A stretch of DNA of 64,000 bases from Luteolibacter sp. LG18 (lineage in GTDB: Bacteria > Verrucomicrobiota > Verrucomicrobiia > Verrucomicrobiales > Akkermansiaceae). Shown one piece after another: positions 8,600 through 17,957 of this stretch (its first letter is position 1; each line of letters opens with the position of its first letter). Below the pieces are notes generated by a model. It searched no databases. It saw only the letters and a program-made list of their open reading frames with translations, and was not told where the DNA came from. The stretch is taken from NCBI RefSeq assembly GCF_036322585.1, contig NZ_AP024600.1:4154001-4218000 (forward strand), read 5' to 3'. A program made the position numbers and the translations under genes.

Positions 8600-11500
8600 T
8601 CAGGGCACCACTTGAGTGACCTTGAGGCGGACGAACACCTTGGGCAGGCCGGTGGGCAGCACGTAGGAGATCGTCGGGGTGTCGTCGGCCGTGCCTTCGG
8701 TCACCACGGTGGTCCAGGGATCGGACATTCCGAGGTCCGTCGACTTCTCAATTTCGAAGATCACGTCGTTGTTCGCAATGGCGTCGCTGCCCTTGGTGAA
8801 CGTGACCACACCGGAGGCGAAAGTGCCGGCTGGCTGGGTGGATACGGTCGGGTTTGTGCCCAAGGCGTATTCGACGAGATTGGAGATTCCGTCGTGGTCG
8901 AAGTCGCCGGAAGCAGGCTGGCCGGGAATGCCATTGGCGGTAGCCCATGAGGCGTAATTGCCGCTCGTCTGAGTCAGCGTTGCCTGGGTGGCGGAGTAAG
9001 TCACGCTGTAGCCGGCGGGAACGCTGGCGAAGGTGCCGGTGAGGCTGCTGCCTTCGGCGATGACATAGGAGGGTTGGGTGAAGCCTCCGGCCAGCAGCGA
9101 CACGGTGAGCTGCGCGCCGCTGATGTTCAACGCTCCGTTGGAATGGAGTTTGTCGCCGGTCGCGCCGTCGATTTCCACGGCGAGAGTGCCGGTGAGAGTG
9201 GCGGCTCCGGTGGTGAGGGTGCCGGCGCTGTTGCCGGGAGCGATCGTGCCCGAGGCATTGACCGTGCCATTCACGGTGCCGCTGCCGCCGAGAGAGCCGG
9301 AGGCACCCACCGTCACGGCACTGCCGGCGGCGAGGCTGCCGTTCACGGCCAGTGTGCCACCGTTGATGTTGGTTGCGCCGGTGTAGGTGTTCGCGCCGGT
9401 GAGTGTCTGCGTGCCGGTGCCGGTCTTCGTGAGACCGCCGGTGCCGGAGAGAATGCCGGAATAGCTCGTGGACGTATTGCCGCTGCCGGTATTCAGGGTG
9501 GCGGCGCCAAGGGTGACATTGCCGCCCGAAGCTCCGCCGCCGGACAGGGAGGCGATGGCGACGGGAGTGGAACCGCTGAGGTTCAGGATCGCTCCTGCCG
9601 TGTTGGCCAGCACCACAGCGCCGCCGCCCAGGCCTTGGGTCGCGGCGAAAGTGCCGGTGCCTGTTCCCGCGCCCAGTGCCGTGGTGGCGTTGGCGCTGAT
9701 GGTGAACTGGGTGCCATTGACGTTGATGGCGGTGATATAGGTGTTCGCGGGAATCCCCGGTCCGGAAACCGCCTGTCCGATCGCCAGCCCCGCGGTCGTG
9801 GCGGTGGTGACGGCGGAACTGTTGTTCGCCGTGGTGATGGTCGCGGATGAAGAGGCGGCGCTGCCGGCGGTGAGGGTGCCGGCATTGACCGTGGTGGTGC
9901 CGGTGTAGGTGGAAACCCCGCCGAGAACCAGGGTGCCGGCACCGTTCTTGGTCACACCGCCATCGGCCGTCGCACCCAGGGCCGCGTCATGGGTCAAGGG
10001 AAGCGCCGGTGTCACGGTGGTGGTGAAACCATTGGTGTTGAAGATGGCGCCACCGGTCTTGACCACCACGCTGCCGATGGAGGTGCCGCTCGCCGCAAAC
10101 AGTGAACCATTGCCGGTGGCCCGTGAGGTGCCGCCATTGAGATTCAAGACTCCGCCGGCCCCGAGTTGGACCCCGGTCGACGTGTTGAGGGTGCCGCCAT
10201 TCAGATTGTAGATATTGCTCGTGCCGGTTTTTACATCGGAGTTCAGAGCCAGAATGCCGGTGGTCAGGGTGGAGTTGCCCGACTGGTTGCCGATTGCGAC
10301 GATGTAGTCCGCCTTGCCTATGAACAGCCGGCTGCCCACGGTCATCTGGGCGTTGTCCTTAAGATTCAGGGTGATGGCCGTGGGCGTTCCCGCGACGCCA
10401 TTGGTGTTCCCGAAATTCCAGTCGCCGGTTCCTCCGCCGACGGCGGTATTGCTCATCACACCGGAGCCGCTGACGGTGAAGGTGATGCCGGCGGTGGACG
10501 AGGCGTTGCCCAGATTGCCCTGGGTGTTGTAGGAGCCGGTGATCTCGATTTCACCGCCGGTGAGCGACAGCGCGACCGGAGAGGTGAAGGTGCTGTTGCC
10601 GCTCAGGGTTAGCTTGCCCAGACCGGTTTTGGTGAAGTTGGAGGTGCCGGTGGTGGCGACGTTGTTGGAAATCGATCCCGAGAGGGTGACGTCGTTGCCG
10701 TTGGTGGCGATGGTGGCGGTCTGGCCGGTGTAAACCACGATGTTGCGGGCAATGCTGATGCCGCTGGTGTTGGCCTGAAGCGTGGTGCCGCCGACAAAAT
10801 TGATCGCCGCGGTGCCCGCGCCCAAGGCGGAGGTGGAGTTCATGCCGAGGAAGCCGCCGCTGAGCCAGATCTGCCCGGCAAAGGTGTTGGCTCCGGACAG
10901 ATTCACCGTGTTGGTGCCGTACTTTTCGAAACCGGAAGTTCCGTTGTCGGCAATGATGGAGGAAATATTCAGGTTGTTGCCGGTGTTCCCGTAGATCCAG
11001 AGATTCTTGCCGCTGGCGGCTTGGATCGAGCCGCCGGTGATGACAGACGTGCCGGAGACGGCCTGGAGAATGCCGCCGGACTCGATCGTGCTGAGGCCGC
11101 TCAAGGTGAGGGTCTGGCCGCCGGTGGTCCCGAAGCGGAGGCTCTGGGTGTCCCCGGACAGGGTGGAGCTGGTGGTGATGTTGGTGTTCACCCCGGTGCC
11201 CATTGTATTCGCGGTGTAGGCGGTGGTCGCCGCGATGGTTCCTGCGGCGGCGCTGACGAAATCCGTGGTTCCGAAGGAGGCTCCGATCAGGATGTCATTG
11301 GTCGGCGTGCCGCTGTTGGTGACGCTGCTGCCGCCTGCCGCGGTGGGTGCATTGGTGAAATTCGCGGTAGCGGCGGTAAAGCTGAAGAAGCCGCCGGCAT
11401 TGCGGACATAAGCACCGCCCGTGGCTCCGGTGAAACTCAGGGCCGCCGCGCCGTTGGTGTTGTTGATGGTGCTGACTCCGGGACTGAGCGTCAGAGAGGA

Positions 11501-12391
11501 AAAGGTCTGGGTGGACACCCCGGTCGTTGGCTTGGTCAGGGTGAATGTGCCGCCCAGGTTCAACACCGCAGCCGGATTGATTTTGTTCGTCGTGGCGACG
11601 GTGTCTCCGACCACCAGCGTTGCACCGCTGACGGTCACTCCCGAAGTACCGTCCAAGGTGCCCGCGCCCGTCAGATTGAGTGTTCCCTGGTTGACGGTGG
11701 TTGCGCCGGTGTGGCTGTTCGCGCCGGTCAGAGACCAAACGCCCGCGCCGGTTTTGATGAGGGCCAGATTGGTTGCGGTGCCATTGGAGATGGCACCGCT
11801 GACGGTGTTGAGATTGGTATTGCTGCCGGACAGCGTCAGCGTGGTGGTGCCAGCCACCGCACCGGAAATGGCACCGCCGAGGTTAAGCGTGCCCGCACCG
11901 GAACCGGTGCCGTTGTTGCTGTTGTTGGAAACGGTGTAGCTGCCTCCCGCGGCTTGAATGGAAAGCGGTGCGTTGATCGTGCCGATGACGTTCGTCCCCG
12001 AAAGCCCGGTCATGGAAATCGTCCCGCCGTTGGTCAGATTCAGGGCGTTGCCAGCAGTCGTGCCGATGAAGTAGTTGCCCGACGCTCCGGAGAACGTGAT
12101 GCCGCCGAGGTTCTGGGTCGCCGAATTGATGATGATCGGATTGCCGGTGGTGCCGAACGTGCCCACCGCGGAACTGAAGGTGGCCACGTCCGCTGACGTG
12201 GTGAGGGAGGTCGATCCCGGCACGACCGATCCCACCCAGTTGGAGGCGGTGCTCCAGTTCCCATCGGTGGCACCGGTGTTGAGCCAGGTGGAATTGGCGG
12301 CCTGCGCCGACCGGCTGGCGAACAGCGCATAGATGGCCAGGGTAAGGACGGAATGGAGGCGGAGTGAGTGGAGGAAGGAAGGGGGGCTCAT
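8600..12391 (-). CDS. Secreted autotransporter-associated beta-strand repeat (PATR) protein
   Basis: 1263 residues from the ATG at 12391, which begins a signal peptide (MSPPSFLHSLRLHSVLTLAI.., cut near SAQA-ANSTW). The body is Gly/Thr/Ser/Asn-rich with at least four PATR repeats, e.g. GGVTKNGAGTLVLGGVSTYT and GGLTKTGTGTQTLTGANTYT, predicted to form a long beta-helix. The C-terminus is YASWATANGIPGQPASGDFD.. leading into DHDGISNLVEYALGTNP, then a beta-sandwich-like tail. No translocating beta-barrel is visible, so despite the family name it is not a classical autotransporter. Similar tails end the other PATR proteins here and may be a shared sorting or adhesion region (inference). A copy of the repeated palindrome lies 106 bp upstream. 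The role is probably surface adhesion or biofilm matrix. Confidence 0.85.
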   Translation of the reverse strand: MSPPSFLHSLRLHSVLTLAIYALFASRSAQAANSTWLNTGATDGNWSTASNWVGSVVPGSTSLTTSADVATFSSAVGTFGTTGNPIIINSATQNLGGITFSGASGNYFIGTTAGNALNLTNGGTISMTGLSGTNVIGTINAPLSIQAAGGSYTVSNNSNNGTGSGAGTLNLGGAISGAVAGTTTLTLSGSNTNLNTVSGAISNGTATNLALIKTGAGVWSLTGANSHTGATTVNQGTLNLTGAGTLDGTSGVTVSGATLVVGDTVATTNKINPAAVLNLGGTFTLTKPTTGVSTQTFSSLTLSPGVSTINNTNGAAALSFTGATGGAYVRNAGGFFSFTAATANFTNAPTAAGGSSVTNSGTPTNDILIGASFGTTDFVSAAAGTIAATTAYTANTMGTGVNTNITTSSTLSGDTQSLRFGTTGGQTLTLSGLSTIESGGILQAVSGTSVITGGSIQAASGKNLWIYGNTGNNLNISSIIADNGTSGFEKYGTNTVNLSGANTFAGQIWLSGGFLGMNSTSALGAGTAAINFVGGTTLQANTSGISIARNIVVYTGQTATIATNGNDVTLSGSISNNVATTGTSNFTKTGLGKLTLSGNSTFTSPVALSLTGGEIEITGSYNTQGNLGNASSTAGITFTVSGSGVMSNTAVGGGTGDWNFGNTNGVAGTPTAITLNLKDNAQMTVGSRLFIGKADYIVAIGNQSGNSTLTTGILALNSDVKTGTSNIYNLNGGTLNTSTGVQLGAGGVLNLNGGTSRATGNGSLFAASGTSIGSVVVKTGGAIFNTNGFTTTVTPALPLTHDAALGATADGGVTKNGAGTLVLGGVSTYTGTTTVNAGTLTAGSAASSSATITTANNSSAVTTATTAGLAIGQAVSGPGIPANTYITAINVNGTQFTISANATTALGAGTGTGTFAATQGLGGGAVVLANTAGAILNLSGSTPVAIASLSGGGASGGNVTLGAATLNTGSGNTSTSYSGILSGTGGLTKTGTGTQTLTGANTYTGATNINGGTLAVNGSLAAGSAVTVGASGSLGGSGTVNGTVNASGTIAPGNSAGTLTTGAATLTGTLAVEIDGATGDKLHSNGALNISGAQLTVSLLAGGFTQPSYVIAEGSSLTGTFASVPAGYSVTYSATQATLTQTSGNYASWATANGIPGQPASGDFDHDGISNLVEYALGTNPTVSTQPAGTFASGVVTFTKGSDAIANNDVIFEIEKSTDLGMSDPWTTVVTEGTADDTPTISYVLPTGLPKVFVRLKVTQVVP

Positions 12392-12898
12392 GGATTTCAG
12401 CGTGGTGGGTTTGACGGATGGGCTCGGACGAACGCAGGAACGGAGTGTTCCACGACCCAAGCCAGTCTAGGGCATACGCCATTCACCAAATACCGAGTAG
12501 TCCCCAAAGCGGGGACAGGTCCGCTCCATGGCTTCACCAGACGATCATCAAGAGTGAGGATTTCGCTGGCCCAAACCGTGAGTCCATAGGTGATGCAGCC
12601 TCATGGTTCACTCATCTCGAACCAATGAATAAGGATGGCGAAACTTTGTTCAGGTCTGACGGTTTGTAACCTAACAGACCGTCCGGCTGTTCCTCGCGTC
12701 GTGTCTGACAACCATCCTTCGACACCGCTCGCGGAAGTCTTCCAGCGACGCGATTCACTCTGGCAGCCCGATGGCGAAGCGGCTCCTCGGTTCAATCAAG
12801 GTGCTTGCGACAGCTCGTGATCCATCGCATCAGGCGGGACATTGACCCCGGCCCTTGCCGGAGATCTTTAGAGGAACCATCAGGTCATTCTTGGTGAA
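12392..12898. other. 507-bp intergenic region
   Basis: It separates the start of the PATR gene from the stop of the upstream sialate O-acetylesterase gene. It holds the palindromic element at 12498-12518. Near 12650-12685 there is a GGTCTG...CAGACC inverted repeat with a 15-nt loop. I see no convincing gene; short open frames on both strands have no recognisable content. Confidence 0.5.
12498..12518 (-). promoter_or_regulatory. Palindromic upstream element, copy 1 (PATR gene)
   Basis: Minus-strand sequence CTGTCCCCGCTTTGGGGACTA, read here as CTGTCCCC, GCTTT, GGGGACTA. It is 106 bp before the PATR start at 12391 and oriented towards it. It matches the window consensus exactly. Confidence 0.6.
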
Positions 12899-14551
12899 TC
12901 ACCAGTCGTCCGTCCGGAACGGCGAGGCGGGCAGACCTTCCGGGTTGTAGAGGTTGCCCGATGGATTTGTCGCCCAGTTGTAGCGGACGGCCACCGGAAG
13001 TTTCACCTCCGGCGACGACAAGATGATCGAGTCGCCCTGGATCCTGGCATCGGCGGCAACAAACTTCCGGTCCTCACCCGCGATGGCAAATCCCATCAAC
13101 GAGGTCGTTGGAAGCGGCTTGCTTCCCCCGGCGATCCAGGGAGGGACCCCGATCGTGGGCTGGTTGCCAGGCTGTTTTTTGAAGGAAATCCGAATCTGGT
13201 CCCCCGTCCGTTCCATAGCCTCGTACATCGGCCCGGCAGCGACGGTTTGCTCGCCATAGGCGATTTGTCGGGCGGCCATCGCCAACCTCTCACCGACGCT
13301 GCGCTTGTGCACTGGATGGATGTCGTTGGCGTCGCCGACATCGACGGCGGAGGCCATTCCGGTTTTCGGCAGTCTCAGTGTTTTCAGTTGGGCTTCACGC
13401 AGGACCGGCCACGGAGCCTCCTCCACCGCTGTAGGAGGATGCGGTTTGAAACTGGCAAGCTGGACATAGAGGAAAGGAAAATCGCCCTGCGCCCAGTGCT
13501 CCCGCCAGTCCGTGATCAGGCGCGGAAACAACCTCACGTATTCTTTCGCCTCTTCCATGTTGTCCGCGTTGGATTCTCCCTGATACCAGATCACTCCCTT
13601 GATGGCATACGGGATCAGCGGAGAAATCATCGCGTTGAAATTGTTTCCTGGTCCGCTGAATCCTCCGTTCGGTTCCGGGGGATTGGGAATCTGGGGTCGC
13701 TTGGGCTCTGGCATTCCACCAGCCTTGGCTTGTTCCACCGCTTGTTTCCATTCTGACTCCGCAGCCTTTCGTTGCCGGTCGGCTTCCGCCTTCAGGGCGG
13801 GAAAAGCGGCGTTCTTCGCGGGATACTCGGCCACCAGTTTCTCGTGCTCCTCCACGTGGTGGGCGAGAGTAGGATCCTGCTTCAATCCCCCGACACTGGT
13901 CCAGGCTTCGGCAGGCGTGCCTCCCTTGTAGCTAGCGATCATTCCCACGGGAAGTCCCGTTGCTTTGCGGAGGTCGCGTGCGAAATAATAGCCCACGGCC
14001 GAAAAGCCGTTCCACGCCCACTGCGCACTCATCACTTGCGGGCTGCAAATCTGCCACTTGCCATTCAACGAGTCAGGTGGTGTTGCTGCCAGGTTGGACT
14101 GCGGTTCCAGTGCCGTGGCCCACGGGACGAAGAACATCCGGATCTGCGGATCGGTCGCAGAGCGGATGTTTTCAGGCCCGTCCGCATCCTTTTGGATTCC
14201 GAACTCCATGTTGGATTGGCCGGATGCGAGCCATACTTCGCCGATCAGAACATCGGTGAATTCGACTGTGTTGTCACCCTTCACGGTGAGTGTCACCGGC
14301 TCCCGCGTGATCTTCATCGGTGAAAACCGGACCTGCCAATTGCCTGCGGTGTCGGCGGTCGCGGCCTTCTGGTTCCCGGCTAGCGAAACCCAAACCTTCT
14401 CACCGGGAGCTGCCCAACCCCACACCGGTATGTCGGCACCCTGCTGCAAGACCATGTGGTCTCCGAAAATGGCCGGGAGTTTTACGGATCCCAACGCCGA
14501 AGGTAGAGGGAGCAACAGCAGCGCTGTGCACAGGCGGTGGATAGGGGACAT
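12899..14551 (-). CDS. Secreted sialate O-acetylesterase-type SGNH esterase
   Basis: 550 residues from the ATG at 14551, which opens on a signal peptide (MSPIHRLCTALLLLPLPSAL). Family hallmarks: IFGDHMVLQQ after the leader, WLASGQSNMEF near residue 110 with the nucleophile serine in GQSN, GVIWYQGESNAD, and DANDIHPVHKRSVGERLA with the Asp/His pair. Such enzymes remove O-acetyl groups from sialic acid, but in PVC and Bacteroidota glycan loci many act on acetylated plant or algal polysaccharides. No sialidase or sialate catabolic gene is visible here, so the substrate is open. It lies 44 bp after the stop of the alpha/beta-hydrolase gene on the same strand, making a two-gene esterase operon behind the element at 15610. 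Confidence 0.85.
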   Translation of the reverse strand: MSPIHRLCTALLLLPLPSALGSVKLPAIFGDHMVLQQGADIPVWGWAAPGEKVWVSLAGNQKAATADTAGNWQVRFSPMKITREPVTLTVKGDNTVEFTDVLIGEVWLASGQSNMEFGIQKDADGPENIRSATDPQIRMFFVPWATALEPQSNLAATPPDSLNGKWQICSPQVMSAQWAWNGFSAVGYYFARDLRKATGLPVGMIASYKGGTPAEAWTSVGGLKQDPTLAHHVEEHEKLVAEYPAKNAAFPALKAEADRQRKAAESEWKQAVEQAKAGGMPEPKRPQIPNPPEPNGGFSGPGNNFNAMISPLIPYAIKGVIWYQGESNADNMEEAKEYVRLFPRLITDWREHWAQGDFPFLYVQLASFKPHPPTAVEEAPWPVLREAQLKTLRLPKTGMASAVDVGDANDIHPVHKRSVGERLAMAARQIAYGEQTVAAGPMYEAMERTGDQIRISFKKQPGNQPTIGVPPWIAGGSKPLPTTSLMGFAIAGEDRKFVAADARIQGDSIILSSPEVKLPVAVRYNWATNPSGNLYNPEGLPASPFRTDDW

Positions 14552-14595
14552 GATTCGACAATAGGGTGATGAGGTGAAAGGGGGCAAACGTCCTG

Positions 14596-15459
14596 CTATT
14601 TCGAGACCGACGCTGGTGGTTGCACTTGGGAAAAGAGCCAATCCCAGAGCTCGGGGTTGGAATAGGCCGGGTCCCATGCGCCATGTCCGACGCCCGGGTA
14701 TTCGGTATATTTCGGGGTGCCTCCCGCCGCCTTGATTGCAGCGACCATGTCGCGGGAACGTTGTGGGAGGACCGTGGTGTCGTCACTCCCGTGGAATACC
14801 CACAGTGGCAGATGGGCGAGCTTACCGGCAAGCGCCACGTCGCCTCCGCCACAGACCGGAATCGCGGCGGCGAATTTCTGGCAATCCCGCTGGAGAATGT
14901 CCCACGTGGCGAATCCACCCATGGACAGGCCGGTGACATAGATGCGGCTGCGGTCGACAGGATGGCCCTCGATGGTCTTCTCCAGCAACTCCATCGCCAT
15001 CCTCATCTGCCAGGTGGGGTCACTGTCCATGGTGTGGGACGGTGACCCGAACCCGGTGTTCACCCACTTCTGATCACCTTCCTGGTTTCCAGGGGGGCAT
15101 TGGGGGGCGATGACGAAACAAGGATACTTTTCCCAAAAGCGGACGCCGCGCAACCGCTGGAACTGTCCCCGGTTGTCAGAACCTCTCTCGCCGGCGCCAT
15201 GGAAGAACAGGACAAGCGGATAGGTGGCGCCCGGCTTCAGATCGGCGGGTTGGTGGAACCGATAGGGCAACACGCGACCGTCCTTCTCGAGAAGCTCGAA
15301 TTGGAAATCAGCGAAGGGCTTCTCCCAGTCCCTGAGCGGGTTCGAGACGTAGTCCGGCACCAGTGGATTCACAGCCGCCGGCGGGGTCTGTGCGACGAGG
15401 ACTTCGGTTCCGATCCATAAAACGGATGCCGCCAGCGTGAGGAGCTTCAGGGACTTCAT
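14596..15459 (-). CDS. Secreted alpha/beta-hydrolase esterase (CE1/phospholipase-carboxylesterase type)
   Basis: 287 residues from the ATG at 15459, with a signal peptide (MKSLKLLTLAASVLWIGTEV..). The fold is indicated by LVLFFHGAGERG (oxyanion region), the nucleophile elbow GLSMGG, the acid in VFHGSDDTTV and the histidine in GVGHGAWD. Proteins of this layout are annotated as prolyl-oligopeptidase-like or CE1-like esterases and often release acetyl or feruloyl groups from polysaccharides. It is the first gene of an operon with the sialate O-acetylesterase-type gene 44 bp downstream, so two deacetylases are produced together. The palindromic element lies 150 bp upstream. Confidence 0.8.
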   Translation of the reverse strand: MKSLKLLTLAASVLWIGTEVLVAQTPPAAVNPLVPDYVSNPLRDWEKPFADFQFELLEKDGRVLPYRFHQPADLKPGATYPLVLFFHGAGERGSDNRGQFQRLRGVRFWEKYPCFVIAPQCPPGNQEGDQKWVNTGFGSPSHTMDSDPTWQMRMAMELLEKTIEGHPVDRSRIYVTGLSMGGFATWDILQRDCQKFAAAIPVCGGGDVALAGKLAHLPLWVFHGSDDTTVLPQRSRDMVAAIKAAGGTPKYTEYPGVGHGAWDPAYSNPELWDWLFSQVQPPASVSK

Positions 15460-15609
15460 TGGTTTTCTCGTGGATGATTGGGATCAACGCTGCCGGCTTT
15501 CCATCGGTGGATTCCGGGTAACGGTTTGGAAAGGATCGGCACGACGAACCTCATGCAGATCATGGCATGGTCGAGTCGGCCGAGGTTCCGCCCGTCAGCG
15601 ACAATTGAA

Positions 15610-15630
15610 TAGTCCTTAAAGCGGGGACAG
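15610..15630 (-). promoter_or_regulatory. Palindromic upstream element, copy 2 (esterase operon)
   Basis: On the minus strand CTGTCCCCGCTTTAAGGACTA. Two bases of the right arm differ from the consensus. It is 150 bp before the esterase start at 15459 and points towards it. Confidence 0.5.
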
Positions 15631-15725
15631 CATTTGGCCCCCGATCTTGAAGGCGACACTGGAGACGGATCGGGAGCGTAAGCTGAAAGCCACCCGCGGA
15701 GTGGATGTCGAGTAGCACATTCTGC

Positions 15726-16401
15726 TTAACGCACTTTCGAGATGGTTTCCAGTGTCCGGTAAAAGGTTCGCGCACGGTGTTTGTCCCGATAAGTGGAAGG
15801 GGACAAGCCCACGGCCTTGGTAAATTGGTGGGTGAGGTTGCTATGGTCGTAAAACCCGACGGTCTCGGCGATCGTCTTGATCGGGGTGTCCGTTTCGGCA
15901 AGCATCCGCATCGCGTGGTGAACCCGGATGCGGATGAGGCATTCGTTCGGCGTGACGCCGAGGATTCGCTTGAACGAGCTCCGGAGCGATTTTTCGGTCA
16001 TCCCACAGCGGGCGGCCAGCGCCGGTAGTTCCAATGATTCCGTATAGTTCTCGTTCAAGTGATCGAACGCGATCTTCAGCGCGGGGCTTTTTCCCGGGAC
16101 GGGAACCTCATCGGGATCATAAAATTCCAATGGGCCTTTCAGCCTGTATCTTCCCGCAATAGGAAGATCTGTCGAGAATGGTTCCAACACGGTGAGGCCG
16201 GGGTTGGAGATTTCAACGGGTGCCGCGGGGAGTGAACAAGATCCCGAGGGTGGCCAGTGGAGCAACCGTGGCAGCCGTAAGGTTGAAGAAGGTGCTGCCG
16301 TGGCAGGAAACCAGACGGGCGTGGAAGTTCATGGATTGAAATAAAACGGGGGGAATCTTGTTGAATCGGTGCATGGCCGCAAAATGGATCGGACACTTCA
16401 C
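15726..16401 (-). pseudogene. AraC-family transcriptional regulator, apparently frameshifted
   Basis: The C-terminal frame (from 15726) encodes a full AraC DNA-binding domain: ALKIAFDHLNENYTESLELP, LAARCGMTEKSLRSSFKRIL, then IKTIAETVGFYDHSNLTHQF and VGLSPSTYRDKHR. In that frame there is no ATG, only a TTG at 16265. A second frame starting at an ATG at 16401 encodes protein-like sequence (FHARLVSCHGSTFFNLTAAT, then LGILFTPRGTR) and stops at 16213. Removing one base from the GGGG run at 16227-16230 joins the two frames as FTPAAPVEIS. So either the gene carries a one-base insertion, or there is a sequencing error, or a short TTG-started regulator is made. Even joined it has about 224 residues, shorter than the usual 270-300. 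A degenerate palindromic element lies 50 bp upstream of 16401. Confidence 0.65.
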
Positions 16402-16451
16402 CGAGGTTCCCTGACGTGGAGAGAAGATTCATGAGGATGCTCGAAATCGCC

Positions 16452-16472
16452 TAGTCCCCAAATCGGTGACGC
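16452..16472 (-). promoter_or_regulatory. Palindromic upstream element, copy 3 (AraC gene)
   Basis: Minus-strand GCGTCACCGATTTGGGGACTA. The left arm is degenerate and the right arm GGGGACTA intact. It points to the AraC gene and forms a divergent pair with the plus-oriented copy at 16507. Confidence 0.45.
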
Positions 16473-16506
16473 TTCGCCCGTGATGTTGCGCTCCTGCCAA
16501 GTGTTT

Positions 16507-16525
16507 TGTCCCCGCTTTGGGGACT
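16507..16525 (+). promoter_or_regulatory. Palindromic upstream element, copy 4 (DUF6807 gene)
   Basis: TGTCCCCGCTTTGGGGACT, followed by GG instead of AT. It lies 170 bp before the DUF6807 start at 16696 and points towards it. Confidence 0.6.
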
Positions 16526-16530
16526 GGTTC

Positions 16531-16572
16531 GTTGTTCCGATGAATCATAGTAACCTGATTTAGAGGAACAAC
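16531..16572. promoter_or_regulatory. Inverted repeat in the DUF6807 leader
   Basis: Perfect 8-bp arms GTTGTTCC (16531-16538) and GGAACAAC (16565-16572), separated by 26 nt, five bases after the palindromic element. It could be an operator for a dimeric regulator such as the neighbouring AraC protein, or an RNA stem. No direct evidence separates these. Confidence 0.35.
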
Positions 16573-16695
16573 GAGCCGGAGCAGATCAAACCTGACTTCT
16601 TTTCCGGGGTGCGAAAAGGCACCGCCGCTCATGCCGGGAAACTTGACACGGCGATCGAACTGCAACGTGCCCGCCAGTCCATTCCATCCGAATCC

Positions 16696-17664
16696 ATGCG
16701 CATTTCTTACAAAACCTCCGCGTTCACGTTGCTGACATCGTTCGCTTTCCTGGCCGCCACCTTTGCCGAACCGGGCTACGACATCCGGGATGACAAGAAG
16801 CTGAAGCAGCTCGATGTCATGAAAGGGGGCAAGCTCGTGGGCCGCTATTTCTACGACTACGACAACTCCAGCGGGCAGCGCCGCGACGACACCTTCAAGA
16901 CCTTCCTCCAACTCTACAATCCGGCGGGCGATCTTGCGATCTCGAAGGCGTTGGGTGGCGAATTCAGCCACCACCGTGGGATCTTCATCGGCTGGAACAA
17001 GGTCACGATCGACGGCGAGAGCTTCGACTGCTGGCATGGTCACGGCGGCGCGCAAGTCCACCAGGAGTTTTCCAAGGTCCGCGCTGACAAGGGGGCGACC
17101 AGCTTCACCTCCAGGTTGCTGTGGGAAAAGGGCAAGAACGGTCCCCCGGCAATCGAGGAGACGCGTACGATGACTTTCGTTCCCGCTCCATCACCGGCGT
17201 ATGTGATGTTGGACTTCACCAGCACCCTGAAGACGCTCAATGGCAAGACGGTGATATTGGACGGAGATCCGGAACATGCGGGCATCCAGTTCCGAGCGGC
17301 CAAAGAGCTGGATCGCACCAAGACGCGCTACCTATACCCGCGGAAGAATGCCGACGCCCACCGGGACCAAGACTATCCGTGGGTCGCGTGTTCCTACGTG
17401 CTGGGGGAGAAGACCTACAGCGTCGTCTATCTGAATCATCCTGAAAACCCGAAGGACACAAAGTACTCGGCCTACCGCGACTACGCGCGGTTTGGTGCCT
17501 TTTTCAAGGCCACGCTGGAGAAGGATCAGGAACGCACGCTGAAGGTCCGGTTCATTGTCATGGAGTCCGCCCTGCCACCGGCCGAGTGGATTCAGAAGCA
17601 GTACAACGCTTATACCGGCAAGAAGGACGCGGCTCCGGAGACGACGGAGAAGGGGCCTAGCTGA
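16696..17664 (+). CDS. Secreted DUF6807 (PmoA-like) protein
   Basis: 322 residues from the ATG at 16696, selected because a signal peptide follows (MRISYKTSAFTLLTSFAFLA, cut near TFAEPGY). The characteristic block GGEFSHHRGIFIGWNKV and the later FDCWHGHGG and YSAYRDYARFGAFFKATLE fit the DUF6807 family, labelled PmoA-like in databases but unrelated in function to particulate methane monooxygenase. Members cluster with ThuA, Gfo/Idh and haem-propeller genes in Planctomycetota and Verrucomicrobiota, as here, and are thought to take part in sugar-derivative metabolism. The clustered histidines (SHHRG, CWHGHGG) could bind metal (inference). It is the first plus-strand gene after the divergent AraC gene. 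Confidence 0.75.
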   Translation: MRISYKTSAFTLLTSFAFLAATFAEPGYDIRDDKKLKQLDVMKGGKLVGRYFYDYDNSSGQRRDDTFKTFLQLYNPAGDLAISKALGGEFSHHRGIFIGWNKVTIDGESFDCWHGHGGAQVHQEFSKVRADKGATSFTSRLLWEKGKNGPPAIEETRTMTFVPAPSPAYVMLDFTSTLKTLNGKTVILDGDPEHAGIQFRAAKELDRTKTRYLYPRKNADAHRDQDYPWVACSYVLGEKTYSVVYLNHPENPKDTKYSAYRDYARFGAFFKATLEKDQERTLKVRFIVMESALPPAEWIQKQYNAYTGKKDAAPETTEKGPS

Positions 17665-17831
17665 GGCTTTGTCCTGACATGGGAGACCGCGGTTCGGGAA
17701 CTCGTGCGGAGTTGTTGCGTTGCTTTGGGATTTGCCCGCCCCAGGCTCGCGCCACTCGATGAGAGCTGGGCCGCAGGGCTCCCGTTCCCCGGAGGCATCG
17801 CCGCGTTGTGCCTACGCTGCTTCCCCGATCC

Positions 17832-17853
17832 CGTCCCCTCTTTGGGGACTATT
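17832..17853 (+). promoter_or_regulatory. Palindromic upstream element, copy 5 (GH99-like/PA14 gene)
   Basis: CGTCCCCTCTTTGGGGACTA core, 104 bp before the start at 17958. The 75 nt from 17841 to 17915 match 46745-46819 without gaps (64 of 75 identical by eye), so the leader is duplicated in the window. Confidence 0.6.
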
Positions 17854-17957
17854 CTTTTGCCCGAGTTGGCCTGAGTCTCGATGTGATGAATTTGGTGCAG
17901 AGCAACAGCGTTCTCTCAAATGATTTGAAGCCCGACCTCAGTCACTGAAAAGCGACC

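Noticed and set aside
11021..12196. A 391-codon plus-strand frame over the minus-strand PATR gene
   Set aside because: It is a Gly/Ala/Arg-rich mirror of the repeat region.
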